Shown here: positions 1-9,616 of the stretch, one piece after another | Numbering within the stretch: the stretch's first letter is position 1 | Layout: every line of letters begins with the position of its first letter | Source of the DNA: Zygnema cylindricum | Taxonomy: Eukaryota > Streptophyta > Zygnematophyceae > Zygnematales > Zygnemataceae | Direction: 5' to 3' | DNA: 64,000 nucleotides | NCBI GenBank assembly: GCA_037447655.1 | Contig: JBBHKE010000248.1 | Location: 475,382 to 539,381, forward strand | Notes under the pieces: generated by a model | Seen by the model: the letters and a program-made list of their open reading frames with translations, nothing else | Databases searched by the model: none | What the model was told of the DNA's origin: nothing | Translations under genes and position numbers: made by a program

Positions 1-375
1 AAGGTGGGAAGAAAAGAACCATGCGGATAATAACAGAAGCAACAGGCGAAGCGGTAGCAGTATAGGACTGTTTTGAGGAAGTGCGGGTAAAGAGGAGGAT
101 TCGTGACTTCATGGTTGCGAAGGTGATAAACATAACCAAAAATCCGGTCAATCAACAAGAGGAGGAGAAATGGGCGTGAAGGAGTTTTGTCAGGATATGA
201 CGATGGCGAAGCGGACAACGAAGACAATAATAGGCGTACCAAGAAAAGAAGGGTGGAACCACCAGTCGATTTTACTCCTACCACGGAAGAATCTAGAGAA
301 GAGGCAGTTTGTCAAACAGAGACAATATCAAAATAAACCCACATGCAGTACATAAGACGCATGCAACAGTGGAAG
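1..375 (+). pseudogene. Coding-like basic/acidic exon remnant, unrecognised
   Basis: Two adjoining frames read like protein. Frame 3 carries a basic stretch from about 64 to 175. Frame 1 from about 136 continues with an acidic run followed by NNRRTKKRRV, a likely nuclear localisation signal, then a Pro/Glu-rich part with a stop at 352-354. The frame stays coding-like to TGGAAG at 375, where GTGCAT could be a splice donor. One frameshift near 175 joins the two parts. Position and phase would allow this to be the N-terminal exon of the recombinase-like gene that follows. It could equally be the C-terminal tail of an upstream copy. No family is recognised, so the gene assignment is inference. 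Confidence 0.3.
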
Positions 376-520
376 GTGCATGGCAAACTTATAACATCAC
401 TATAATTGATTAAGTGGGTTTTGGCAATTTTGAACGATCATTGAACTAAAAAATGGTAGTTATTTATTTATTTTGTCTTGTTTTTGTTTTTCTCATGTTT
501 CATTTGTTTTGAAATGATAG

Positions 521-2238
521 GGGTTTGTATTGGGCGATGTGCGTTATTCTACATCTTTGGTGGGTTAGCAAGAGAAGTTACAAATTGTGAAAGGGAATGT
601 TTTTCATCCGGACTAATTCGAAAAATAGGAGGGAGGAATGTGGGAACGTATAGGCCTCACCTGGATGAGCCTTACTTAGAGACTATACTTATTCTACAAA
701 AGTCGGTAGATGCTTTTTATTTGTCCCATCGAAAACAAGTACGTTAAGCTTTGGTGTTTGCGAACAAACAGACAATGTTATGAAATTTAAAAAAGTTTGA
801 GAATGAAAAGGTGTGGCGAGAGTGGGAGAGAGAGAGGAAAGCAACACACTATTAGTTTTGTGCATGAAGAAAATTTGACATTGGGGAAAATATGGTTTGA
901 ATTTGATTTCTTATTTTGTCCTTTGCAGACACAAGGTTTTTTACAGGCCATGATGAAAGCATTAAAGTTTTTCTATAAAACACAATGCGATATCATAGGG
1001 ATGACATACGAAGACGTCGAAAATGGTATTTTTACATCAAATATTATGAAAGGAATGACTCGCTAGACCGGTGTGAGGTGTAAATGGGAATATTTAGATC
1101 GACAGTCGGGGGTTGTTAGCGACGGGTATAACGGCAAGCAACTTAAAGAAATGAGTAGGAAATGGCTTAAAGCCTGTACGACAATGGATTTAGTGCATGA
1201 GAACATGTTGGCTCGTGGCATTACTCTTTTAACCCATTTTGCAGCCAGAAAGGGAAACAGTGCCCGAGCTGTGAACTTATGCGATTTGTTTCAGATGGAA
1301 GTGGATAGTGTGGGTCCCACGTCTTGCCACATGCTCGGCTTTTTAGACATGAACGGCAAGACTAATAAGGTATATGTATCTTTTTTTTTTTACTTGGTAA
1401 AAAATGCCTAAGACAATGTCATTGCTTTGTGGCAAAAACAGCTAGCTATGCATTGTTATTTGTAATGCAAAATGGCTAAAAGAAGCATTTCGGTGTAATC
1501 CGAAATAGGGATTAGGACCTTTGTTATGTTGGAGGGATTTCTATGTGGCTACTATACTTATTTCACATGAAAGGAGGGACCGGTTGGGGGTGCTTGGATT
1601 TTTCTTCAAAAGAGTCATGGTATGCACAAACTAATATACTTGTAAACTCAATTTGCCTTAACATTTGTATATGTATTTGTAAGGGTGATTTCATTAACAA
1701 CTTTATTTTTCTATTAACATTTGTCATGCACAAATAGGTACAACTTATTTTTATTCCTGAAGTCGTCGAAGGATGAAAAAAGTAAGGATTACCACACCCA
1801 CCTTCGTTTAATTCAGGCAATGCTTTTGAGTCTCGACATTGTCTCCAACTCAAAGACACGCAATGCGAGGCGCAGGTGCAAGGGCAGCTAAGAGCAAGGG
1901 GTGAGAATTTCACATGTTTTTGGTTTTCCATTCAATTACAATGTTTAAAGATAATGGTTGTATACATTTTTTTGTGTTTATAACCTTGTATTGACGTAAC
2001 AAAACTTCAATGTTAATAGGGCTTCTGAAGCGCATATTGCGCGACTGGGGAGATGGGTCAGCACCCACATGTACCTCTCCTACCTCGTCCTATTCCCTTG
2101 AAAGTGTTACTAGTCCAAGCACGATTTGAGAATAATAAGAGCACATATCCTCTCCATCGAGATCAGGTCGAAATCCTCGATCGCCTTCTTCGACGTATAT
2201 TTCCGTGGGCCACCAACGCACTTGAGGATGTTAAAAAG
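521..2238 (+). pseudogene. Decayed spliced gene with NDC10-II / Crypton tyrosine-recombinase domain
   Basis: Five exons can be read: 521-738, 929-1369, about 1442-1619, 1738-1900 and 2020-2238. Introns 739-928, 1620-1737 and 1901-2019 have GT-AG ends and keep phase. The joined exons follow the NDC10 domain II / Crypton recombinase pattern in order: SDGYNGKQLKEMSRKWL, AARKGNSARAVNLCDLF, GPTSCHMLGFLDMNGKTNK, then IRNRD before a YLFH segment, DFSSKESW spliced to YN, HTHLRLIQAML, and GASEAHIARLGRW. It ends with MYLSY as the likely catalytic-tyrosine region, LHRDQVEILDRLLRRIFPW and a donor at 2239. In Cryptons this fold is a DNA-binding tyrosine recombinase; in yeast NDC10 it binds centromere DNA. 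The box-II His looks replaced by Arg (a CAC to CGC change). Stops lie at 1064-1066 and in exon 3, with frameshifts near 1868 and 2075, so the copy is dead. The family assignment is from remembered motif patterns. Confidence 0.72.
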
Positions 2239-2434
2239 GTACGTAATTTAAATGAGGAAAAAAAAATGATTTAAGTTGGTAGGAATAAAATGTGGTAAAA
2301 GAGAGTAAACAATAGGGAAAATATAGTAATGTCGACTTAATTTTAATAAACGTGTTGAAGGGTTAGTGTGGGTAAGGTGGGCAAACCAGCAACGGCGGTA
2401 GGGGTTGGCGTCGGCGACGTGGCCACGCCGGCAC

Positions 2435-2820
2435 GAGATGGCGTCGGCGATAAGGCGTCGCTAGCGCCGTCGCCGTAACGAAGGACCGCGAGATGGCATC
2501 GGCGATGGGGCGTCGCTGGCGCCGTCGTCGTCGCCAATGACCGCGAGATGGCGTCGGCGATGGGGCTTCGCTGGCGTCGTCGCCGTTGCCGAGGACCGCG
2601 AGATGGCGTCGGCGACGGGGTGTCGTTGGCGCTGTCGCCGTGGTCGAGGACCGCAAGATGGCGTCGGCGACAAGGCGTCGCTAGCGCCGTCGCCATCGCA
2701 GAGGACCGCGAGATGGCGTCGGCAACGGGGCGTCGCTGGCGCCGTCGCCGTTGCCGAAGATCGCGAGATGGCTTCGGCGATGAAGAGTCCTTGGCGCTGT
2801 CGTCATCGCCGATGCAGTCT
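2435..2820 (+). repeat. 55-bp GC-rich minisatellite, 7 units
   Basis: The anchor GAGATGGC (or AAGATGGC) starts at 2435, 2490, 2545, 2600, 2655, 2710 and 2765, which is an exact 55-bp period with substitutions but no length change. The unit is GC-rich and built from GCGTCGG-like words. Because 55 is not a multiple of 3, the overlapping open frames on both strands (Arg/Ala/Pro-rich) are by-products and are not annotated. The array sits just downstream of the last recombinase-like exon. Confidence 0.9.
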
Positions 2821-2870
2821 AACTTGCCAATGTGGGCGACGTCAAATGAGACGCCAAAATTGCAAATTTA

Positions 2871-3249
2871 AATTTAAATTTTAGCGTGCTCTAAACGAAT
2901 TGTGTCGCTATACCGATTCTTAATCGTATTGTACGCGAAAATGTACAATTTTGAGCGTCTAAATAAAATCGCGATTCACTTACAATTCAAATGAAAGTGT
3001 TTGGCGATTCGAAGTGTGCATGGAACCCGAAACAAAGTCATATTTCGTACGCGATTTTCAATGATACGTCATTTGAAACCGTACTTCAATTTTCGTACTT
3101 TCAAGTTTTTTTTCATAACCCTACGTGCGCAAATTTGTACCTTCAAACAATATCGTACTACCTTCAACATTCTCTCTCCCATGCTTCACCTCTTTCACGT
3201 TCGAAATGTAAACGACCGCCATGAAATTTTTACTTAATCGTAACACTCG
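2871..3249. other. Intergenic, nothing recognised
   Basis: The base composition is ordinary, with CG-containing words and short open frames that overlap in several frames. I see no conserved motif, repeat or splice pattern here. Confidence 0.5.
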
Positions 3250-3548
3250 TCCACGTAGTCACTTACCTCCTATTCCACTAAACACCTCAAAAAAGAGATA
3301 CAATTGGGGATCGAATAATAAACGCGCGAGGAAAGAGAAGGAGAAGACGCCCTTTGTGGTCCTTACATTTTAAATTTGACATAGGGCAACTTAAAGTTAG
3401 TAGCAACACTGACGACGATGAGTACGAACCTTCTTTACACTCCATGGACGGACCCATCGACGAACCCATCGTTGATGGGGACGAAACTTCGGAGGGGTCC
3501 AACACTTTGGAGCACACCATGGAGGGTGAAACTGTGAGACCTCCATAA
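3250..3548 (+). pseudogene. Coding-like fragment with basic then acidic residues
   Basis: One frame gives a basic segment with NNKRARKEKEK, a possible nuclear localisation signal. It is followed in another frame by an acidic stretch (SSNTDDDEYEPSLHSMDG) that ends at a TAA at 3546-3548. A frame switch near 3365 joins the two. The basic-then-acidic layout recalls the remnant at 1-375, so this could be a C-terminal exon of the recombinase-like gene or a related copy. That link is a guess. The 3' end is overlapped by an LTR fragment from about 3533. Confidence 0.25.
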
Positions 3549-3815
3549 GTCCTCAAAGTGGACAGCTTCCAAGAAGCCTCTAGGAAAACCCTGACCCTTT
3601 TGTGTTTCTGCAAAAATAACTGCAACCCTGGCAGACAAAAACTCTGACCAACTTCACCCTTGTGAAGACAAGACTCCCCTGAGTCGTTAGCAAAAAGAAT
3701 CTCTGAATTTGCTCCCCTGAGCAGTAAGTTATGGAGGGTCAAAGTTGACCTTTTGTACAAAAGCTCTCTGGGAGAGAGGGTCCTATCTTCTAATTTTTCT
3801 AAGTCCTATCTCTCT
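3533..3815 (-). repeat. Truncated Copia LTR fragment (half-tRNA primer family)
   Basis: The sequence ACCTCCATAAGTCCTCAAAG, followed by AAGCCTCTAG, GACTCCCCTGAGTC, the AGCAAAAAGAATC word and GAGAGAGG, is the same series seen at the start of the minus-strand LTRs at 36320, 41699, 11525 and 16890. Only about the first 280 bp are present. No second LTR or internal coding region is attached. Confidence 0.7.
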
Positions 3816-3844
3816 GCGATGTCAAACTAGCGCAGCGTAGCAAC

Positions 3845-4980
3845 ATATCATTACACGCTGCATATTTTTCTGGGTGCACGAAACTAAATTTTCGGGGGAG
3901 TGTTGTTTTGAAAAGTCAGTTTCGTGCGTACAAGACAGTTTGCCCGTAACTGCTAATTGGATCTAATATGGAGGTTTGAATAGATTCACGATTTGGGGGA
4001 GCGAACGGATTGATATAATTAAAGTGACGTAAAAGACTCATTGAGTGGTGTGAACAAGCTGTGACAAATGGACGGCGGATCGCGAAGCGATCCGATGTAA
4101 AATAAACGGAATGTTGGAATAGGTGCCGCCAGTACTGTGGAGCTGCGACGCAGTTAAGTCAACGTAGCTGCGGCTATTTGTATGATCCGTAAGGACAAGC
4201 GCAGCCAGTGCAGCTGCGGATAATATGACTATGATAGATCTCGAGTAATGATGATTGTACGGTAGTGGTAGCTTAGTAGTTGCTTAGTGGTAGCCTGGTT
4301 TCTGACATACAAAGAGTGCGGTGTAAATATTCTGTTAAACACAGGTTTGTCCTTTTGACTAATTAGTTTATTTGAGTAGACACAGTACGGCTGGTTAACC
4401 TCCGTACTCTGAGTATAACTTGCAGGACTTAGATTATTTTATGTATCGCAGTCAAGTTTATCAAAGCAATGGCAAACTGTTCTCTGCATCTTTGACCTGT
4501 TGGTGTGATCACTCTGTTTGATTTTTTCATGTGAAACTTTGTGGAGTTATTCTATGATATAGAATATATATGTGTGTGAATTTTCTTTGTATTCTAGTAT
4601 CTCTGTAAGATTCTGTGAGCAGTCTAAGTGGTTAGTTTGTGAAGCTGTCAACTGTTTTTGTGAAACTCTGGAGCCTATATCTTCTAGATGCCTTGGTGGA
4701 TTTAGCTGTAACTTTGGGAGTTTTAGTGTATATAGTATACTGCTTATTGGTGCATTTTGAGGTGATTCTGTTCAGTTTGGAGTAATCTGTGCTGTCTGAA
4801 ACACATCTGTTTTTGAGGTAGTCTGTGGGTGTTTCCGTGAGTAATCCATGGCTGAAATAGGCTATGGATAACAGCAGCAACAAGAAAATACTTTTTATAG
4901 TGACAATGAGGTTATGGGGGTGGCATCTTCATATCCCCTTGTAGAGTTGGAATTAGCTTTACTCCAAGGAAACCCAAGAG
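3845..4980 (+). repeat. Degenerate LTR-like segment with polypurine tract and conserved hairpin
   Basis: AAACTAAATTTTCGGGGGAG followed by TGTTGTTTTG at 3901 matches the polypurine tract and LTR start of the nested element at 28240. About 165 bp further in, near 4068, the hairpin CGGATCGC-GAA-GCGATCCG also matches that LTR. Beyond about 4100 the similarity is lost by eye. The rest, to about 4980, has no recognised coding content and its 3' boundary is uncertain. Confidence 0.5.
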
Positions 4981-4984
4981 ACCT

Positions 4985-5545
4985 TTCGCCAATTAACCTC
5001 AGCTGTGAGTACCCAGACTGTTTGGTACCCTGCACCAGTAGGCCAATATGAAGCAATGTATGGCTTTTACCCTTCCCACTCCCATTTTTTACCTTCTAGG
5101 GTTTGGCCTCTTGAGTGGAGGTACGCAAATCCTGAAGGGGCTAGTAGCTCAGACCCCAAAAAACCAGAACCCCTCAACATTTCACATGAGCGGTCAGCCC
5201 AAGGATGGCTTTGAGTTTGATGTGCGTGGGTTTCTGCTTGTGCACTATATTTGGGACCCAAGAATTAGTAGCATTCTGCGCTTGTAGAAGAAGACAAAGG
5301 AGGTGACACAACTCATGGACGTTAGAGAAAAAGTATTAAAGCGAATTTGGGGCTTTAGGGCGAAAGAGGAACATCTTCACTTGGAAGAGATAGTTAGGGT
5401 TCCTGACCAACTCCGCAACCGACGAGGGTTAGGTTTCCGCTACCCAGGAAGGCGATATCGTGTTCGATGAATTAATGCAAAAGTTCGTCGAACTCCAACG
5501 AGAGTTTGTTGATCTTCGGCGAGAGGTGGTCGAACTTTGGTGACT
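4985..5545 (+). pseudogene. Unrecognised gag-like coding scraps
   Basis: Three successive frames look coded. From 5005 there is a Trp/Tyr/Pro-rich 69-residue stretch beginning MSTQTVWYPAPVGQYEAMYG. From about 5290 comes a charged segment with KVLKRIWGFRAKEEHLHLEE. From about 5450 comes GDIVFDELMQKFVELQREF, a short amphipathic, coiled-coil-like helix. The order (aromatic N-terminus, charged middle, coiled coil) and the position after an LTR-like segment suggest a decayed gag. I recognise no zinc knuckle or known family. Confidence 0.3.
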
Positions 5546-8500
5546 GATTGTCCGAGATGATGGAGGAGAGGGGAGTGGAGACGGACGGAGAGAGGGAGAG
5601 AGGGAGGATGAGGGAAATGGAGATATGGATGAATGGGGAGAAGAGAGAAATGAGGGAGAGAGAGGAAGAGGGAGAGGGGGAGGGTTTGAGTGAGTGAAGG
5701 GGTGAGAGAGATGGAGAGAGAAGGGAGGAGAAGGAGAGAAATGAGGTGGGGGGGAAAAAAGGGAAAAAAGGAGAGAGGGACAGAATGGAAGGGGGTGCGG
5801 TAGGAGATGAGGGGGGAAGGGATGGAGAGAAAGAGAAAGAGGAGGAGAGAAAAAGAGAGTGGGATGATATAGAAGGGTTTTTGGGTGGGAATGAGAGAGA
5901 TGGAGAGAGGGAGCAAAAAATGGATGGAAAACGGCTTGGAGAGGGAGAAGGAAGGTCAAAGTGGGAGAGGGAGGGCGAAAATGGAGGAGAAAAATAAGGG
6001 GAGGGAGGGAAAGAGATAGAGGGAGGGAAAGAGAGGGAGGGGAGAAATAGAGGGGGGGTAGGAGGAGACAGAGGAGCATATGGAATGAGGGAGGGTAATA
6101 GAGGAGGAGAAGGAAGAGGGGAGGGAGGGAAAGAGAGAGAGGGAAAGAGGGAGAGAGGGAGAGAAATAAAAGGGGAGAGGGAGAGAGAGAGTATAAGAGG
6201 GGCAAATGGGGGAAAGAGGAAAAGAGGGAAGGGGAGGGAGAGAAAGGGTGAGAGATATGGAAATAGAATGGGGGAAAAGGAGGGAAAGGAGGTGGGAGAA
6301 GAGGGAGGGAAAATGGGAGAGAGAGATGGAAAAGAAGGGGGAGAGGTAGAGGGTGAGGGGGGGGAGGGATGGAGAGTTAGAAGGAGAGGGGAGAAAGAGA
6401 GAGGGAGGGGGTTGATATAGAAGGGTTTTTGGACGGGAATGAGAGAGATGGAGAGAGGGAGGGCGAGATGGACGGAAAATGGGTGGGAGATGGAGGGTCA
6501 AAGTGGGAGAGGGAGGGCAAAAATGGAGGAGAAGAAAAATGGGAGGGAGAGAAGGAGAGAGAGGGAGGGAAAGAGAGAGGGAGGGAGGGAAATAGAAGGG
6601 GAGAGGGAAGAGAAGGAGGAACCCATAGAAAGAGTGAGGGTAATTGGGGAGGAGAAGTAACAGGGGAGGGAGGGAAAGAGAGGGAGAGAGGGGAAGAGGG
6701 AGAGAGAGAGTACAAGATGGGGAAATGGGAAAGGGGAACAGGGGGAAGGGGTGGGGGAGAGAGGCCGACGGAGAGAAGGGAGAAGAGAGGGAGGAAGAGG
6801 TTGAAAAAGGGAAACGTGAAGAAAAAGATATAGAGAAGGGGGGGGGGGAGAGGGAAGGAGGGAATGAGAGAAGAAGTGGGAAAGATGGAGAGATGGAGAG
6901 AGAGGGAGGGTATGAGAAAAAAAGGGTTAGCGAAAGAGGGATGGGTAGAAAGGGAAGAGGGGGGGAGGGGAGAGGAATGAGCTAGCAAGTGGGAAATAGA
7001 AGTGGGAAATGGGGGAAAGAGGGAGGTTAAAATATAAAAAACGGAGGGAGATAGAGTGGCAGATTAGAGGGGAAAGAAAGGTGGGGCAGAGTGGAAGGGA
7101 GGGGGGAAAACGGGATGGAGGAGGGGAATATTAGATGCAGTTGAGAGGGGAAAGAAGAGTGTGACAACGGGACAGAGAGGCGCGAAATGAGGAAAAGAGA
7201 GGGGGGATTAACAATATAGGGAGGGGAGGGGGAAAAAGGAGTCGTCGCCATATTGGCCACGGCTCGGCGATGGCGTCAGTTGGTCGCCATCGCCATAGGG
7301 AGGCGAGAAATAAGGGAAAGAGGGAGGAGAAAAAATTAAAAGGAAGGAAGGAGGGAGGGAAAAAAAATTCGAGGGAGGGAGGGATATAGAGGAGCGGTTG
7401 AGAATGGATGGAAATGTGTGACTGAGGGGAAGGGAGAGGGGGAAAACGGGATGGAATGGTACAAAATGAGAGGGAGGGACAAAAGGAAAGGGAGTTGTGG
7501 GCAAGATGGCGACGGCTCAGCGATGGCCTCGGGCCGACGCCGGGCCAACGCCATCGCCAAACATAGGTGGGAAATGAGAGATAGAGGGAGGGAAAAAAAT
7601 TAGGGAAAATAATTAGAGGAAAAGAGGGAGGTAGAGGGGCAGATGAGACAGGAAAAAAGGGTGGGAGAGGGGGGCTAAATGGTGGGAAATAAGGGATGGA
7701 TGGAAGAAAAAAACAAAAGTAGAGGGAGAGATGGAGAAAAAGGAGCAGATGAGAGGGGAAAGAAGAGTGTGAGGGAGGGGAAGGGAGAGGGGAAAACGGG
7801 GGATGGAAGGGGAAACAATAGAGGGAGGGAGGGAGGGGGGGAAAGGGAGGTGTGGGCAGGATGGCGACGACTCGGCCTGGCGTCGGGCCGACGCCATCGC
7901 CACACAAAGGTGGAAAATGAGGGATAGAGGGAGGAAATAAAAATTAGGGGAAAAAATTAGAGGGAAAGAGGGAGGTAGAGGGGCAGATAAGAGGGGAAAT
8001 AAGGGTGGGAGAGAGGGATTGAATGGTGGGAAATGAGGGATACAGAGAAGATAAAAACAGAAGTAGAGGGAGAGATGGAGATAGGGGTGAGATAAAGAGA
8101 AGGAACAAGATAATGAGAGAGAGGAGAAGATGGAGGGATGGAGAGAGAAAGAGGATATGATAAAGGGAGGGTGGGAGGAAGAGAAGTGGGCGGAAGAGGA
8201 AAAGGAGGGAAGAGGGGGAGGGAGAAAAGAAAAGGTTTGAGAGTGGGAGATAGAAGTAGGAGATGGGGGAAGGAGGCACCGGATGATAAAATGGTGGAAG
8301 GGATGGAGATAGAGGGGTAGAGGGGGGGGGGGGGGAGGTTAGAGGGACAGAGAGGCAGAGAGAGAGGAAATAGGATCATAATGAAGGGGAAAAAATGAGT
8401 GGAAAGAAAGGGGGGAAAATAGTGTGATGGGCCGGATGGCGACGGCTCGGCGATGGCGTCGGCCCGACGCCACCACCACAAAGAGGTGGAAAATGAGGGA

Positions 8501-8700
8501 TGAATGGAGGAAAAAAATAAAAACCAGGATAGAGGGGAAGATGAGAGGGGAAAGAAGAGTGGGGCAGATGGACAAGGAGGTGGGAAATGAGGGAAGGAGG
8601 AAAAAAAATAAATAAAATAGAGGGGCGAATGAGAGAGGAAGAAGAGAGTGACGAGGGAGAAGAGTGAGAGAAAAAGTGGATGGAGGGGGAAAAATTGAGG
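5541..8700. repeat. 3.1-kb purine-rich (GA) tract with internal tandem duplications
   Basis: The plus strand is almost entirely A and G, with few pyrimidines, over about 3.1 kb. Longer repeats are embedded in it. The block GATATAGAAGGGTTTTTGG with its flanks occurs near 5864 and 6412, about 548 bp apart. A block starting AGGTGGGAAATGAGAG near 7566 recurs near 7910, about 345 bp apart. The many long Ser/Pro/Leu-rich (minus) and Glu/Gly/Arg-rich (plus) open frames are by-products of composition and are left out. Confidence 0.85.
7247..8482. repeat. Four GC-rich islands inside the purine tract
   Basis: Short islands near 7247-7298, 7502-7563, 7860-7909 and 8434-8482 interrupt the purine-rich sequence. 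They share GATGGCGACGGCTCGGCGA-type words and an internal inverted GCGTCGG/CCGACGC motif. They resemble the 55-bp unit at 2435-2820, which suggests a common sequence family. They mark composite tandem units made of island plus purine block. Confidence 0.7.
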
Positions 8701-8705
8701 CGTAG

Positions 8706-9110
8706 TGTAAAAGGGACAAAGAATTCACCACAATACACCACAATGCACAACGGAAAGCTCCAAGGATCTTCCCATAGCAACAGCAGGAGTTCACAGCAAT
8801 GACAGGCAAGGTTGCGCTTTATTACTCAGGGGAATATTACAAGATTCAGCTCTTGCTGCGAAGGTCTACTCAAAGAGTCCCTTGTTGACTGGGACTACTT
8901 CACTATTTAAACTAACAAGCTGGTAGACAACCTAGTACTGTACAACTAAACACGTGGATCGTCATGGTTAGCTGAGATAAATCCAAAATATACTTCTAGA
9001 ACTAAACCGTTCTATCTACATTCTGCGGCGTTGCTATACTGCTATGCTGCGCTCTTATACTGCGGTGCTATGTTGCTACGCTACTTAGTTGCTACGCCGC
9101 TGTAATAGTG
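8706..9110 (-). repeat. Inverted solo LTR of the Gypsy family
   Basis: The sequence from TGTAAAAGGGACAAAG at 8706 is the reverse complement of the Gypsy 5' LTR that ends at 9583. Shared landmarks are CCACAATGCACAACGGAAAG, the CATAGCAACAGCAGGAG region, CAAGGTTGCG, TTTAAACTAACAAGCT and the TTCTAGAAC segment near 9000. No primer-binding site lies left of 8706, so this is a solo or truncated LTR in opposite orientation. Confidence 0.75.
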
Positions 9111-9216
9111 TTACAGGATTGGGGTACTTAGTGGGAAGGGCTAGGCTGCTATAGTTGCGATTCTAGAACAGCGCAGCTGCGATTCCAGACCAGCGCAGCG
9201 TAGCAGCATAGCAACT

Positions 9217-9583
9217 TAGCGGCGTAGCAACTTAGTAGCGCCGCAACATAGCAGCACAGCATACAACGCCGCAGAATGTAGAATGAGCGGTATAGTTCTA
9301 GAAGAATGTTTGGATAGATCTCGGGTGACGAAGAAGGTCCACATGTACAGTTGTACCATACTAGGTTGACTAGCAGCTAGCTTGTTTAAATAGTCAAGTA
9401 GGCTTGTGAATAGGAGACTTCAAGTAGACCTACGCAGCGTGCGCAACCTTGTACTCTCTTCCAAGTAATAAAAACGCAACCTTGTCTGTTAGTGCTGTGT
9501 GCTCCTACTGTTGCTACGGGAAGATCCTTGGTGTTTTCCGCTGTGCATTGTGGCATGCTGTGTGTACTATTGTCCTTTTTACA
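9217..9583 (+). repeat. 5' LTR of the Gypsy chromovirus (left edge approximate)
   Basis: This LTR ends in TTTTTACA at 9583, directly before the primer-binding site. It carries short GTAGCAAC/TAGCAGC repeats near 9200-9260 that may belong to U3. The left boundary is uncertain because the inverted LTR adjoins it across a spacer of about 110 bp. No matching 3' LTR was found before the gap at 22485. Confidence 0.7.
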
Positions 9584-9584
9584 C

Positions 9585-9596
9585 TGGTATCAAAGC
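9585..9596 (+). promoter_or_regulatory. Primer-binding site, initiator tRNA-Met type
   Basis: TGGTATCAAAGC lies one base after the LTR end. It differs at one base from the canonical plant site TGGTATCAGAGC, which pairs with the 3' end of initiator tRNA-Met. Confidence 0.8.
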
Positions 9597-9616
9597 TTGT
9601 CCTGTGACTCGACAGC

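Noticed and set aside
2343-2884. Arg/Ala/Pro-rich open frames across the minisatellite
   Set aside because: They are translations of the 55-bp repeat in several frames. The period is not a multiple of three and no domain is present.
5429-8809. Many long open frames on both strands (Pro/Ser/Leu-rich and Glu/Gly/Arg-rich, up to 258 codons)
   Set aside because: They follow from the purine-only strand, which rarely forms stops in some frames. There are no motifs, and overlapping frames are equally open.
8706-9583. Rolling-circle or viral inverted terminal repeat
   Set aside because: The arms are explained as opposite copies of the Gypsy LTR, one followed by a primer-binding site and gag.
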